DNA of 64,000 nt from Maccoyibacter intestinihominis (GCF_040096355.1 NZ_JBBMEX010000006.1:1-64000), one strand, 5' to 3'; counted from the first letter of the stretch, positions 23,505-33,007 are shown. The notes: a model not told the origin generated them from the sequence alone. Numbers and translations are program-made.

Positions 23505-24233
23505 ATGTCAGGACATTCCAAGTTTGCCAATATCAAACACAAGAAAGAAAAAAATGATGCGGCAAAAGGAAAAATATTTACAATTATCGGACGTGAGATC
23601 GCAGTTGCAGTAAAAGAAGGCGGTGCAGATCCTGCAAACAACAGCAGATTAAGAGATGTGATCGCAAAAGCAAAAGCAAACAACATGCCGAACGATACGA
23701 TCACAAGAGGAATCAAGAAAGCATCCGGAGATGCAGCTTCCGTCAATTACGAATATGTAGTATATGAAGGATATGGACCAAGCGGAACAGCAATCATCGT
23801 AAAGGCACTGACCGACAACAAGAACCGTACAGCGGCAAATGTCAGAAATGCATTTACAAAAGGAAAAGGAAATATCGGTACACAGGGTTGTGTATCTTAT
23901 ATGTTTGATACCAAAGGACAGATCATTGTTGCAAAAGAAGATACAGAGATCGAAGCGGATGATCTGATGATGATGGCATTAGATGCCGGAGCAGAGGATT
24001 TTTCGGAAGAAGAAGACAGCTTTGAGATCATTACAGACCCGGACGATTTTTCTAAGGTCAGAGAGGCACTAGAAGCAGAGCAGATTCCAATGGCATCTGC
24101 CGAGGTGACCATGATTCCACAGACTTATGTACAGCTTACCGATGAGCAGGACTTATACAATATCAATAAGACACTTGATTTATTAGATGAAGATGAGGAT
24201 GTTCAGGAAGTGTATCATAACTGGGATGAATAA
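23505..24233 (+). CDS. YebC/PmpR-family DNA-binding or ribosome-associated protein
   Basis: A 242-residue member of the YebC/TACO1 family (SGHSKFANIKHKKEKNDAAK at the N-terminus; YEGYGPSGTAIIVKALTDN; LYNINKTLDLLDEDEDVQEV). The family was called transcription regulators; more recent work links it to relief of ribosome stalling. The first 20 residues match the family's typical start exactly. It ends at a strong terminator, probably as the distal gene after the CBS-domain gene. Confidence 0.93.
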   Translation: MSGHSKFANIKHKKEKNDAAKGKIFTIIGREIAVAVKEGGADPANNSRLRDVIAKAKANNMPNDTITRGIKKASGDAASVNYEYVVYEGYGPSGTAIIVKALTDNKNRTAANVRNAFTKGKGNIGTQGCVSYMFDTKGQIIVAKEDTEIEADDLMMMALDAGAEDFSEEEDSFEIITDPDDFSKVREALEAEQIPMASAEVTMIPQTYVQLTDEQDLYNINKTLDLLDEDEDVQEVYHNWDE

Positions 24234-24236
24234 TCA

Positions 24237-24269
24237 CAAACACCCCGGCAGTGCCTGCCGGGGTGTTTG
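24237..24269 (+). terminator. strong terminator after yebC
   Basis: CAAACACCCCGGCA (24237-24250) pairs perfectly over 14 bp with TGCCGGGGTGTTTG (24256-24269); the loop is GTGCC. The next ribosome binding site begins 5 nt later. Confidence 0.85.
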
Positions 24270-24287
24270 CTACAGGAGGAATTGTTC

Positions 24288-25097
24288 ATGGATGGGGGAT
24301 TAGAACAACCACAGATAGATGAGATCGAATATCTGAAACTGACGGATGAGTTAAAGCGTGAGATGCCGGATTTACTGACAGATATCAAGAATCCGTTGGA
24401 TGGTTTTAAAAAAGATGAATATGAGCAGGCATTTCTTGCATATATTAAGGAACATGACGATATTTTACGGGAGATAGAAGATGTCTATGTCTGTAGTACA
24501 AATGCAAAAGAAGGGATGCAGACACTGGCACAGGAGTTCGTAGAATATGTAAAAACAAGCCTTGAGACAGAGACGAAGAAAAGAAAACGCTCACAGAAGC
24601 TGATGGACTACAATATGATCTTAGTCGTCTATCTGTTTCCGGCACTTTTAAAACAGAACCAAAGATCAGGAGAAGCCTTTGCAAAGGCATTATTGCAGGA
24701 GTGGAAGCAGGCGTTTCCAAAGACAAATCTGCATTTAGCTTCTTATGAAGAGATCGCAGAAGGATTCCGGCAACGGTTTTGCTATATTACGACAGCAGTC
24801 TGTCAAAGTCTTAACAAAGGGGACAACTGTGAGGAACTTGTGCTGTTACGCGGTTACCGTGACGGTTATCTGATGGGACTTCCGGGCGGTCAGAGAGTGA
24901 TACAGGAGTATTATGACGTTGCACCTACGATCGTTAAGCATATTAACCGCAGGGAAAATGCAGAGGACATTTACCGTGGTATCTATGAGACTTATCTTCG
25001 GACATGTATCGGTCTGATCCGCGAGGATAAAAACGAGCAGTGTCGGAAGGTGTATACGGATATGGTATATGAACTAGAGGATAAATATTTTTCATAA
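24288..25097 (+). CDS. CFI-box-like C-terminal protein of unknown function
   Basis: 269 aa from the ATG at 24288, which has AGGAGG (24274-24279) 8 nt upstream; the longer frame starts inside the yebC terminator. The first 160 residues are helical (DELKREMPDLLTDIKNPLDG). The C-terminal part has CYITTAVCQSLNKGDNCEEL followed by LLRGYRDGYLM and YYDVAPTIVKHINRR, which resembles the CFI-box C-terminal domain found in many otherwise unrelated bacterial proteins. Its role is not known. It precedes the methionine-synthesis gene by 12 nt. Confidence 0.75.
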   Translation: MDGGLEQPQIDEIEYLKLTDELKREMPDLLTDIKNPLDGFKKDEYEQAFLAYIKEHDDILREIEDVYVCSTNAKEGMQTLAQEFVEYVKTSLETETKKRKRSQKLMDYNMILVVYLFPALLKQNQRSGEAFAKALLQEWKQAFPKTNLHLASYEEIAEGFRQRFCYITTAVCQSLNKGDNCEELVLLRGYRDGYLMGLPGGQRVIQEYYDVAPTIVKHINRRENAEDIYRGIYETYLRTCIGLIREDKNEQCRKVYTDMVYELEDKYFS

Positions 25098-25109
25098 AGG
25101 AGCTAGAAG

Positions 25110-26393
25110 ATGAGTAATAATTATAAGATTGAGACAAAGTGTATCCAGTCCGGCTGGCAGCCGACAAAGGGAGAGCCGAGAGTTTTACCGATCTATCAGA
25201 GTACAACTTTTAAATATGATACCAGTGAGCAGATGGGAAGACTGTTTGATTTAGAGGACAGCGGATATTTTTATACAAGACTTCAGAATCCGACCAATGA
25301 TGCGGTTGCACAGAAGATCACGGAGTTAGAGGGCGGTGTAGCAGGAATGCTGACTTCCTCAGGCCAGGCAGCAAATTATTATGCGGTATTCAATATCTGC
25401 GAGGCAGGAGATCATATTGTCAGTGCATCTACTATTTATGGAGGAACCTTTAACCTCTATGGAACAACCATGAAGAAAATGGGCGTAGACTGTACCTTTG
25501 TGGACCCGGATGCATCTTATGAAGAATTAGAAAAAGCATTTCAGCCAAATACAAAATGTGTGTTTGCAGAGACCATTTCCAATCCTTCATTAGTGGTACT
25601 GGATATAGAAAAATTTGCAAAATTAGCACATGCACACGGTGTACCGCTGATCGTAGACAATACGTTTGCAACACCGATCAACTGTCGTCCGTTTGAGTGG
25701 GGAGCAGATATTGTGACACATTCCACGACAAAGTACATGGACGGACATGCCATGTGTGTAGGCGGAGCTATTGTAGACAGCGGAAATTTTGACTGGGAAG
25801 CTCATGCAGACAAATTTCCGGGACTGACACAGCCGGATGAATCCTATCACGGTATCATCTATACACAGAAATTTGGAAAAGGTGCATACATAACAAAAGC
25901 AACTTCACAGCTCATGAGAGATTTAGGTTCTATCCAGTCACCACAGAATGCATTTCTTTTAAATGTCGGACTTGAAACACTTCATTTAAGAGTACCGAGA
26001 CATTGTGAAAACGCGCTGAAAGTGGCACAGTATTTAAAGAACCATGAAAAAGTGGCATGGGTACGTTATGCCGGATTAGAAGATGATCCGTATTATGAGC
26101 TTGCACAGAAATATCTTCCGAACGGAACCTGTGGAGTCCTTTCCTTTGGATTAAAAGGTGGACGTGATGTTTCCGTTGGATTTATGGATAAATTAAAACT
26201 TGCTGCAATTGTGACCCATGTGGCAGATGCAAGAACCTGTGTTCTTCATCCGGCAAGTCATACACACAGACAGATGAATGAGCAAGAACTGATCGAGGCA
26301 GGAGTACAGCCGGATCTGATCCGTTTTTCTGTTGGAATTGAAAATGCAGAGGATATTATCGCTGATTTAGAGCAGGCGCTTGAAACAGTTTAG
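25110..26393 (+). CDS. O-acetylhomoserine sulfhydrylase
   Basis: A Cys/Met-metabolism PLP enzyme that makes homocysteine from O-acetylhomoserine and sulfide. The substrate is inferred from similarity of the family (YKIETKCIQSGWQPTKGEPR start; 427 aa, longer than cystathionine gamma-synthase). The PLP Lys is in DIVTHSTTKYMDGHAMCVGG. The C-terminus has HVADARTCVLHPASHTHRQM and LIRFSVGIENAEDIIADLEQ, normal for the group. A good ribosome binding site (AAGGAGC) lies 7 nt before the ATG. No SAM riboswitch is possible in the 12-nt gap; a promoter before 24288 may drive both. Confidence 0.9.
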   Translation: MSNNYKIETKCIQSGWQPTKGEPRVLPIYQSTTFKYDTSEQMGRLFDLEDSGYFYTRLQNPTNDAVAQKITELEGGVAGMLTSSGQAANYYAVFNICEAGDHIVSASTIYGGTFNLYGTTMKKMGVDCTFVDPDASYEELEKAFQPNTKCVFAETISNPSLVVLDIEKFAKLAHAHGVPLIVDNTFATPINCRPFEWGADIVTHSTTKYMDGHAMCVGGAIVDSGNFDWEAHADKFPGLTQPDESYHGIIYTQKFGKGAYITKATSQLMRDLGSIQSPQNAFLLNVGLETLHLRVPRHCENALKVAQYLKNHEKVAWVRYAGLEDDPYYELAQKYLPNGTCGVLSFGLKGGRDVSVGFMDKLKLAAIVTHVADARTCVLHPASHTHRQMNEQELIEAGVQPDLIRFSVGIENAEDIIADLEQALETV

Positions 26394-26426
26394 AATCATT
26401 AACTAATACCAGTATGGAGGGTTTTT

Positions 26427-27881
26427 ATGAAAAGAGTTCTTTTTGCAGCCTCAGAATGTGTTCCGTTTATCAAGACCGGAGGCCTTGCGGATGTATGTGG
26501 AGCATTACCAAAGGAATTTGACAAATCAGAGTGGGATGTGCGTGTCGTCATACCAAACTATAGCTGTATTCCGGAATCTTTCCGAAATGAATTCAGATAT
26601 GTGACCCATTTTTATATGAGTACAGGCTCCTACATACAGAATAAATATGTCGGTGTTTTGCAGTATGAACTGGATGGGATCAAATATTACTTTATTGACA
26701 ACCAGGAGTATTTTGACAGTTTTCTTCCATATGGAAATGTACGTTATGATATTGAAAAATTCTGCTTTTTTGATAAAGCAGTGTTATCCATGCTGCCGTT
26801 GATCGGCTTTAAACCGGATATCATCCACTGCCATGACTGGCAGACCGGTCTGATCCCGGTCTATCTGAAAAATGAATTTCAGGGGGATATGTTCTTCTGG
26901 GGCATTAAATCCATTATGACGATCCACAATCTGAAGTTCCAGGGTGTGTGGGATATTGAAACCATGCAGGGTTTAACAGGACTGAACGATTCTTTCTTTA
27001 CACCGGATAAGTTAGAGTTTCAGGAAGATGCGAACATGTTAAAAGGTGGTTTGGTCTATGCAGATTACATCACAACGGTCAGTGATACCTATGCACAGGA
27101 GATCCAGACAGCGTACTATGGAGAGGGATTGGATGGACTTTTAAGTGCACGTCATATGGATATGCAGGGCATTGTCAATGGTATTGATTATGAGGCGTAT
27201 GATCCAAAGACAGATGCAAAGATTCAGACACATTATGACAGTACGGATTTCAGAACAAAAAAATGGAAGAACAAAGTAAAGCTGCAGGAAGATTTAGGCT
27301 TAAGCGTAGACAAGAAGAAATACATGATCGGTCTGATCTCAAGGCTGACCGATCAAAAGGGTGTGGATCTGATCGACTATGCGATCGAGCGTATTGTGGA
27401 TGACTATACACAGTTAGTTGTAATCGGAACCGGAGAAGCAGATTATGAGAATATGTTCCGTCATTTTGCATGGAAATATGGTGACCGGATTTCTGCAAAT
27501 ATCTGTTATTCTGATGATTTAGCACATAAACTGTATGCGTCAGCGGATGCGTTTTTGATGCCTTCCAGATTTGAGCCGTGTGGTCTGACACAGCTGATCT
27601 CTTACCGGTATGGTACGGTTCCGATCGTGCGTGAGACCGGAGGATTAAAAGACACGGTTGTTCCATATAATGAATATACGAATCAGGGCGAAGGTTTCTC
27701 GTTTGCAAACTACAATGCAGAAGAGATGCTGAACACGATCAATTATTCAAAATATATCTTCTTTGAGAAAAAGAGACAGTGGAACCAGATGGTGGAACGT
27801 GGCATGAACCTGGATTATTCCTGGAAAAAATCCACAGAACGCTATGTGGGATTGTACCGCTATCTGTTAGGGGAAGTATAG
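26427..27881 (+). CDS. glgA: glycogen synthase (ADP-glucose type)
   Basis: It elongates alpha-1,4-glucan from ADP-glucose. A GT5 enzyme of normal length (484 aa). The N-terminal KTGGLADVCGALPKEF has the KXGGL substrate loop at about residues 15-20. The GT-B C-terminal half has LISRLTDQKGVDLIDYAIE and LMPSRFEPCGLTQLISYRYG. TATGGAGGG precedes the ATG. The other glg genes are not here, so this one is solitary. Confidence 0.95.
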   Translation: MKRVLFAASECVPFIKTGGLADVCGALPKEFDKSEWDVRVVIPNYSCIPESFRNEFRYVTHFYMSTGSYIQNKYVGVLQYELDGIKYYFIDNQEYFDSFLPYGNVRYDIEKFCFFDKAVLSMLPLIGFKPDIIHCHDWQTGLIPVYLKNEFQGDMFFWGIKSIMTIHNLKFQGVWDIETMQGLTGLNDSFFTPDKLEFQEDANMLKGGLVYADYITTVSDTYAQEIQTAYYGEGLDGLLSARHMDMQGIVNGIDYEAYDPKTDAKIQTHYDSTDFRTKKWKNKVKLQEDLGLSVDKKKYMIGLISRLTDQKGVDLIDYAIERIVDDYTQLVVIGTGEADYENMFRHFAWKYGDRISANICYSDDLAHKLYASADAFLMPSRFEPCGLTQLISYRYGTVPIVRETGGLKDTVVPYNEYTNQGEGFSFANYNAEEMLNTINYSKYIFFEKKRQWNQMVERGMNLDYSWKKSTERYVGLYRYLLGEV

Positions 27882-27917
27882 TCAGGGTGCTGATAAAAAA
27901 AGCGATAGTCAACTAAA

Positions 27918-27949
27918 TGGTTAACCTAGTGACAAATAAAGGTTGACAA
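27918..27949. promoter_or_regulatory. BirA operator overlapping the bioY promoter
   Basis: TGGTTAACC (27918-27926), 14 nt, GGTTGACAA (27941-27949): matches the Firmicute biotin-repressor box TTGTTAACC-N14/15-GGTTAACAA at nearly all positions. The right arm contains the -35. Confidence 0.75.
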
Positions 27950-27971
27950 ACAACAAGAAAAGCGGTATTCT
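27943..27971 (+). promoter_or_regulatory. bioY promoter
   Basis: TTGACA at 27943-27948, a 17-nt spacer and TATTCT at 27966-27971. It lies between and within two biotin-repressor boxes. Confidence 0.7.
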
Positions 27972-27972
27972 A

Positions 27973-28003
27973 TTGTTATCTTAAAAATATAAAAGGTTAA
28001 CAA
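27973..28003. promoter_or_regulatory. second, weaker BirA-like box
   Basis: TTGTTATCT (27973-27981) and GGTTAACAA (27995-28003), spacer 13 nt. It covers the expected transcription start and reaches the AGGAGGAG before the bioY ATG. Confidence 0.55.
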
Positions 28004-28021
28004 TAGGAGGAGCTGTTCGTT

Positions 28022-28597
28022 ATGTTTGAATCTACAGCAGAAAAAACAGAGAAGAAAGTAAATGTAAAAGATATGACGGTCATTGCACTGGTTACAGCAG
28101 TCATTTGTATCATTGCACCGTTTTCTATCCCAATCGCAATTTCGCCGATCCCGATCACACTGGCACTGTTTGCACTGTTTTTAGCAGGCATCATCTTAGG
28201 AAAGTGGAAAGGTGTGGTGTGTACCGTGATCTATCTGCTTTTGGGTATGGTAGGGCTTCCGGTGTTCAATGGTTTTAGCGGCGGAGTGCAGAAACTGGTG
28301 GGACCAACCGGTGGTTATCTGATCGGTTACTTGTTTTTGGTATTTTTCACAGGATTATTTGTTGAAAAATTTCCAAACAAAATTCCAATGTACTTTGTAG
28401 GCGGTATTATCGGAATTATCGTATGCTATGCATTTGGAACGGTATGGTTTGTTTTACAGTATAAGGTAGGTTTTCTTGAAGCGCTGACCATGTGTGTATT
28501 CCCATATATTCCTATGGATTTAGTGAAGTTAGTAGCGGCAGTCATTATCGGTTCACAGGTGCGAAAGATTCTGATCCGTCAGAATCTGATCTCATAA
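28022..28597 (+). CDS. bioY: biotin transporter substrate-binding protein BioY
   Basis: A 191-residue membrane protein with about six hydrophobic segments (MTVIALVTAVICIIAPFSIP; ITLALFALFLAGIILGKWKG; GTVWFVLQYKVGFLEAL). It is the S-component of an ECF-type biotin transporter and would use shared EcfA/EcfT partners encoded elsewhere, or work alone. The KLVGPTGGYLIGYL motif is typical of the family. The BirA boxes upstream confirm the substrate. A biotin-poor cell would express it; repression uses BirA with biotinyl-AMP. Confidence 0.93.
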   Translation: MFESTAEKTEKKVNVKDMTVIALVTAVICIIAPFSIPIAISPIPITLALFALFLAGIILGKWKGVVCTVIYLLLGMVGLPVFNGFSGGVQKLVGPTGGYLIGYLFLVFFTGLFVEKFPNKIPMYFVGGIIGIIVCYAFGTVWFVLQYKVGFLEALTMCVFPYIPMDLVKLVAAVIIGSQVRKILIRQNLIS

Positions 28598-28632
28598 ATA
28601 TTCTGAAAAAAATTACATAGACTATAAAGATG

Positions 28633-28667
28633 AAAAGGATAGAGAGTAAGATTCTCTATCCTTTTTT
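28633..28667 (+). terminator. bioY terminator
   Basis: AAAAGGATAGAGA (28633-28645) pairs with TCTCTATCCTTTT (28653-28665), 7-nt loop, and a T run to 28667. Confidence 0.85.
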
Positions 28668-28735
28668 CGTCAGGACCGATTTGATAGAACAAAACGGACT
28701 GCAGAAAAGAAAATACAGTGACAAGGAGAAGATTT

Positions 28736-29395
28736 ATGGGAGAAGACAGAAACAGCAGTGACGATGGACAGCGACTTTTAGATAAAAATGACAAACAGCA
28801 CAAGATACACTTACTCTCTGTGATCGGAGAAGTAGAAGGGCATGAGACACTTTCCGCTAATACCAAGACAACGAAATATGAGCACGTTCTGCCAAAGTTA
28901 GCAGAGATTGAAGATTCGAAAGAGGTGGACGGCCTGTTGCTCCTGTTAAATACGGTCGGTGGAGATGTGGAATCCGGACTTGCAATCGCAGAAATGGTTG
29001 CATCACTGAGCATTCCGACGGTTTCACTGGTATTAGGAGGAAGCCATTCGATCGGAGTACCGTTAGCGGTATCCGCAGACTATTCCTTTATCGTGCCGAG
29101 TGGAACGATGGTCATCCATCCGGTCAGATTGAGCGGAACGGTCATTGGAGCACCACAGACCTACGACTATTTTAAACAGATGCAGGACCGTATTATCGGA
29201 TTCATCTGTGAGCATTGTTTTGCAAAGCCGGATCAGATGGAACGTCTGATGATGAATACGTTTATGCTGTCAAAAGATTTAGGAACGATCTTAGTAGGAA
29301 AAGAAGCCGTGGAGGAAGGCATCATCAATGAAGTGGGCGGCATGAAAGAGGCACTTGCCAAGCTTCATCAGATGATTGATGCGGGCATAAAATAA
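28736..29395 (+). CDS. tepA: ClpP-fold protein TepA
   Basis: 219 aa from the ATG at 28736, which has AAGGAG (28723-28728) 7 nt upstream; a GTG at 28718 lies within that site. The protein has a ClpP/SppA-like crotonase fold (LLLLNTVGGDVESGLAIAEM; LVLGGSHSIGVPLAVSADYS; GTMVIHPVRLSGTVIGAPQ), with GGSHS in the place of the catalytic Ser region. Bacillus TepA has been linked to degradation of spore SASPs and to secretion. The location close to the ftsK/spoIIIE gene matches Bacillus. Confidence 0.82.
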   Translation: MGEDRNSSDDGQRLLDKNDKQHKIHLLSVIGEVEGHETLSANTKTTKYEHVLPKLAEIEDSKEVDGLLLLLNTVGGDVESGLAIAEMVASLSIPTVSLVLGGSHSIGVPLAVSADYSFIVPSGTMVIHPVRLSGTVIGAPQTYDYFKQMQDRIIGFICEHCFAKPDQMERLMMNTFMLSKDLGTILVGKEAVEEGIINEVGGMKEALAKLHQMIDAGIK

Positions 29396-29428
29396 GAAAT
29401 TAAGACTGAAAATCTTAGGAAAGTTTTA

Positions 29429-29457
29429 ATGACAAGCATGCTCAAATGTGATATTAT
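29429..29457 (+). promoter_or_regulatory. candidate uppP promoter
   Basis: ATGACA at 29429-29434, a 17-nt spacer and TATTAT at 29452-29457. A start near 29464 would place the hairpin at 29482-29507 in the leader. Confidence 0.45.
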
Positions 29458-29481
29458 AACCGTGTATGGTTAGAATTTGTC

Positions 29482-29507
29482 AGTGTAAAGCATACTTTAC
29501 GCTTTTT
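29482..29507 (+). terminator. terminator or attenuator before uppP
   Basis: AGTGTAAAG (29482-29490), loop CATA, CTTTACGCT (29495-29503), then T5: a short intrinsic terminator. It may end tepA transcription or attenuate uppP. Confidence 0.6.
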
Positions 29508-29543
29508 GGCATATAAACTAGAAGAGAAAATCAGGAGGGTACT

Positions 29544-30422
29544 ATGTCATTATTACAAGCAATCATCATGGGAATTATACAGGGAGTTACAGAGTTTCTT
29601 CCGGTAAGCAGCAGCGGTCATCTTGCAATTTTTAAGATTTTATTTCATATGGAGACCGACACAGGACTGTTATTCGATGTTATCCTGCATTTAGGAACGC
29701 TGATCGCGATCTTTGCAGTATATTATAAGGATATTTTACGGATGATCGTGGAAGGTGTCTGTATTATCAGGGATGTATGTATCAATATTGCCCGCTTTTT
29801 CCGTAACAAATTCATGCATGAAGAGAATGAATATCTGAAAATCGTAAAAAACGGTTATCGTAAATTTGTAATGTTAGTCATTGTATCTACGATTCCGACC
29901 GGAGTAATCGGTTATGCGGCATCTGACCTTGTAACAATGGCATCCCAGATCCTTTTAGTTCCGGGCATCTGCCTGATCGTGACAAGTGTTCTGCTCTTTA
30001 TTGCAGACAGGATACAGACCGGTCATAAGGGGCCAAAGAACATCAGCTATACCAATGGATTTATCATTGGAATCTGTCAGGGAATTGCAACTCTGCCGGG
30101 ACTTTCACGTTCCGGAACCACGATCGCATCCTGCCTGATCAGCGGATTTGACCGTAAGTTTGCAGTGAAGTATTCTTTTATCATGTCAATCCCGGCAGTG
30201 CTTGGTGCGGCAATTTTAGAGTTGAAGGATTTTTCACCGGCTTCTGTCAGTGGAACCGAGGTTGCGTATTATCTGGTAGGTATGGCAGTTGCGGCAGTAG
30301 TCGGCTATATCTGCATTAAGACGATGTTAGTGATCGTCAGAAACAAAAAATTTACCATCTTTTCGATCTATTGTCTTCTGATGGGGGCATTTTCGATCGG
30401 AGCATATTTTTATATGGCATAA
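29544..30422 (+). CDS. uppP: undecaprenyl-diphosphatase
   Basis: It recycles the undecaprenyl carrier by dephosphorylating the diphosphate at the membrane. A BacA-type multi-pass protein (292 aa). The two family motifs are present: QGVTEFLPVSSSGHL (about 15-29) and TLPGLSRSGTTIASC (about 193-207). AGGAGGG precedes the ATG. The following ftsK gene starts 15 nt after its stop. Confidence 0.96.
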   Translation: MSLLQAIIMGIIQGVTEFLPVSSSGHLAIFKILFHMETDTGLLFDVILHLGTLIAIFAVYYKDILRMIVEGVCIIRDVCINIARFFRNKFMHEENEYLKIVKNGYRKFVMLVIVSTIPTGVIGYAASDLVTMASQILLVPGICLIVTSVLLFIADRIQTGHKGPKNISYTNGFIIGICQGIATLPGLSRSGTTIASCLISGFDRKFAVKYSFIMSIPAVLGAAILELKDFSPASVSGTEVAYYLVGMAVAAVVGYICIKTMLVIVRNKKFTIFSIYCLLMGAFSIGAYFYMA

Positions 30423-30437
30423 GGGCTGGAGGAAATC

Positions 30438-32954
30438 ATGGCATCAGCTTCAAAAAGAAAGAAATCAAAGAAAAAAAATACAATGGAAAGTGCAGCGTTC
30501 CAGAGAGATGAGATCATTCTCTGGGTCGTGTTAGCATTTTCCATTATTCTGTGTCTGAGCAATTTCGGCATAGGCGGAAGCGTTGGAAACAAACTGAGTT
30601 CCGTATTTTTCGGGCTGTTTGGTCTGGTATCTTATATCTTTCCGATCGGTCTGGTACTGCTGACCGCATTCGGACTATCGAATAAAGGAAATAAGGTCGC
30701 GTGGCTCAAGGTGGGGGCATCCATCCTCTTTTTGATGTTATTGTGCCTGTTTATGGAGCTGACGATCAGTGGAAGTGCCAAAGACACGGCAGCAGCGGCA
30801 TTTACATATGGAAAAGAGCATAAGAGCGGCGGTGGATTTTTCGGCGGTCTGTTCACGGGAATCCTTTTGCCGGCATTTGGGTTGATCGGTTCCTATGTCA
30901 TAGATATTATCGGACTGATCATTACCTTAGTGATCATTACGGAACGCTCGGCATTCCGTGGTATGCAAAAAGGCAGTCAGAAGGTGTATCATGCGGCTAA
31001 GGAAGAAAATACCAGACGACGGGAACAGAGAGAGGAGAGGCAGCAGAAACGTCGTGACCGTGTGGTAGAAGGCGTAGCAATGGATACTTCGGTAAAACCG
31101 GTCAAAAAACCTGCTGCTTTAGATAAGAAGACTTCTTTAAAGAAAAATAAAGCAGTAAGACAACCGGATTTATCCGATGCAATGAATGAGATCAATATTG
31201 ACGATATCTTAGAGACACCACCGGTCAGCGAAGAATCCCATGTGGTACTGACACCGGATGGAAGTGCATATGCACAGCCGCAGGAGATCGTACCGGAGCC
31301 TGCAGTAAGCAGACAGCAGAGAAATCAGGCAGAAACTGTCGCACCACAACCGACAGTGGACGAGCCTGTGGCAGAACGGACGGAAAAGAGGATGGTCAGA
31401 CCACGTCAGTCCGAAACAGAGATTGAACAGGGAATTTCCGGTATTGCGGAGGAAATCCGGCAAAATGACCATAAGGACAGCCACTATGTATTCCCTCCGG
31501 TCAGCCTGTTACAAAAGGGCTCTTCAAAGACAATGGGGGATACCAAAGCGCATTTGCAGGAGACCGCAAATAAATTACAGCAGACATTGAAGAATTTTGG
31601 CGTAAACGTTACGATCACGAATGTAAGCTGTGGACCGAGTGTGACGCGTTATGAATTACAGCCGGAAATGGGTGTGAAGGTCAGCAAGATCGTGAACCTT
31701 GCAGATGATATCAAATTGAACCTCGCAGCATCCGATATCCGTATCGAGGCACCGATCCCCGGAAAAGCGGCGGTTGGTATCGAAGTGCCGAACAAAGAGA
31801 ATGTAACCGTAGCATTTCGTGAGTTGATCGAATCGGAAGAATTTAAAAAACATCCTTCCGATATTGCATTCGCCGCAGGAAAAGATATTGCAGGCAAGGT
31901 GATCGTAGCAGATATTGCAAAGATGCCACATCTTCTGATCGCGGGAGCGACCGGATCCGGAAAGTCTGTATGTATCAATACGATCATTATGAGTATTCTC
32001 TATAAGGCAGATCCTGAGGATGTCAAACTGATCATGATCGACCCGAAGGTAGTTGAACTCAGTGTATATAATGGAATCCCACATCTGTTCATTCCGGTTG
32101 TGACAGACCCGAAGAAAGCATCAGGAGCACTGCACTGGGCAGTATCGGAAATGACCGACCGTTATCAGAAATTTGCTGAATACGGAGTGCGTGATCTAAA
32201 AGGATATAATAAAAAAGTCGAGGGCATCAAAGACATTGAAGATGAGAATAAGCCAAAGAAAATGCCACAGATCGTCATTATCGTGGACGAGCTTGCCGAT
32301 CTGATGATGGTAGCACCGGGAGAAGTTGAGGATGCTATCTGCCGCCTGGCACAGCTTGCAAGAGCGGCGGGAATCCATCTGATCATTGCAACACAAAGGC
32401 CATCCGTAAATGTTATCACCGGTCTGATCAAAGCCAATATGCCTTCGCGTGTGGCATTTGCCGTTACCTCCGGTGTGGATTCGAGAACCATTTTAGATAT
32501 GAATGGTGCGGAAAAACTGTTAGGAAAAGGAGATATGCTCTTTTATCCGCAGGGCTACAGTAAACCACTCCGTGTCCAGGGAGCATTTGTATCGGATAAA
32601 GAAGTACAGTCAGTTGTTGACTTTTTAACAGAAAAAAATGGAAATGCATCGTATGATCCGGGAATTGAAGATCAGATCCACGCGGCAGCCGCTTCGACGG
32701 GAGCAGCGGCGGGAATGTCAGATGCAAATGAGAGAGATGCCTATTTTGCCGATGCGGCAAGATTGTTAATGGATAAAGACAAGGGTTCTATCGGAATGCT
32801 GCAGCGCTATTTTAAGATCGGGTTTAACCGGGCAGCAAGGATCATGGATCAGTTAGAAGAAGCTGGTGTGGTAGGTCCGGAAGAGGGAACAAAGCCAAGA
32901 AAAGTCTTAATGAGTCCGGAACAATTTGAGCAGTATCAGGAGGAGTATCTCTAG
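30438..32954 (+). CDS. DNA translocase FtsK/SpoIIIE
   Basis: A membrane-anchored ATPase that pumps DNA across the division or sporulation septum. The N-terminal region (about 28-170) has four hydrophobic segments. A low-complexity linker follows (about 185-330). The motor domain has the P-loop GATGSGKSVCIN near residue 505, and VIIVDELADLMMVAPGEVED. The C-terminal gamma winged helix contains MLQRYFKIGFNRAARIMDQLE and VVGPEEGTKPRKVL. The 838-aa length fits the SpoIIIE group. It is probably co-transcribed with uppP. Confidence 0.95.
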   Translation: MASASKRKKSKKKNTMESAAFQRDEIILWVVLAFSIILCLSNFGIGGSVGNKLSSVFFGLFGLVSYIFPIGLVLLTAFGLSNKGNKVAWLKVGASILFLMLLCLFMELTISGSAKDTAAAAFTYGKEHKSGGGFFGGLFTGILLPAFGLIGSYVIDIIGLIITLVIITERSAFRGMQKGSQKVYHAAKEENTRRREQREERQQKRRDRVVEGVAMDTSVKPVKKPAALDKKTSLKKNKAVRQPDLSDAMNEINIDDILETPPVSEESHVVLTPDGSAYAQPQEIVPEPAVSRQQRNQAETVAPQPTVDEPVAERTEKRMVRPRQSETEIEQGISGIAEEIRQNDHKDSHYVFPPVSLLQKGSSKTMGDTKAHLQETANKLQQTLKNFGVNVTITNVSCGPSVTRYELQPEMGVKVSKIVNLADDIKLNLAASDIRIEAPIPGKAAVGIEVPNKENVTVAFRELIESEEFKKHPSDIAFAAGKDIAGKVIVADIAKMPHLLIAGATGSGKSVCINTIIMSILYKADPEDVKLIMIDPKVVELSVYNGIPHLFIPVVTDPKKASGALHWAVSEMTDRYQKFAEYGVRDLKGYNKKVEGIKDIEDENKPKKMPQIVIIVDELADLMMVAPGEVEDAICRLAQLARAAGIHLIIATQRPSVNVITGLIKANMPSRVAFAVTSGVDSRTILDMNGAEKLLGKGDMLFYPQGYSKPLRVQGAFVSDKEVQSVVDFLTEKNGNASYDPGIEDQIHAAAASTGAAAGMSDANERDAYFADAARLLMDKDKGSIGMLQRYFKIGFNRAARIMDQLEEAGVVGPEEGTKPRKVLMSPEQFEQYQEEYL

Positions 32955-33007
32955 GATAAGGGAAACACGTTTACAAAAACATTTTACATATATGATGGAG
33001 GAATAAG

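Noticed and set aside
25098..25109. SAM riboswitch before the O-acetylhomoserine sulfhydrylase gene
   Set aside because: The gap is 12 nt; there is nothing like a SAM aptamer.
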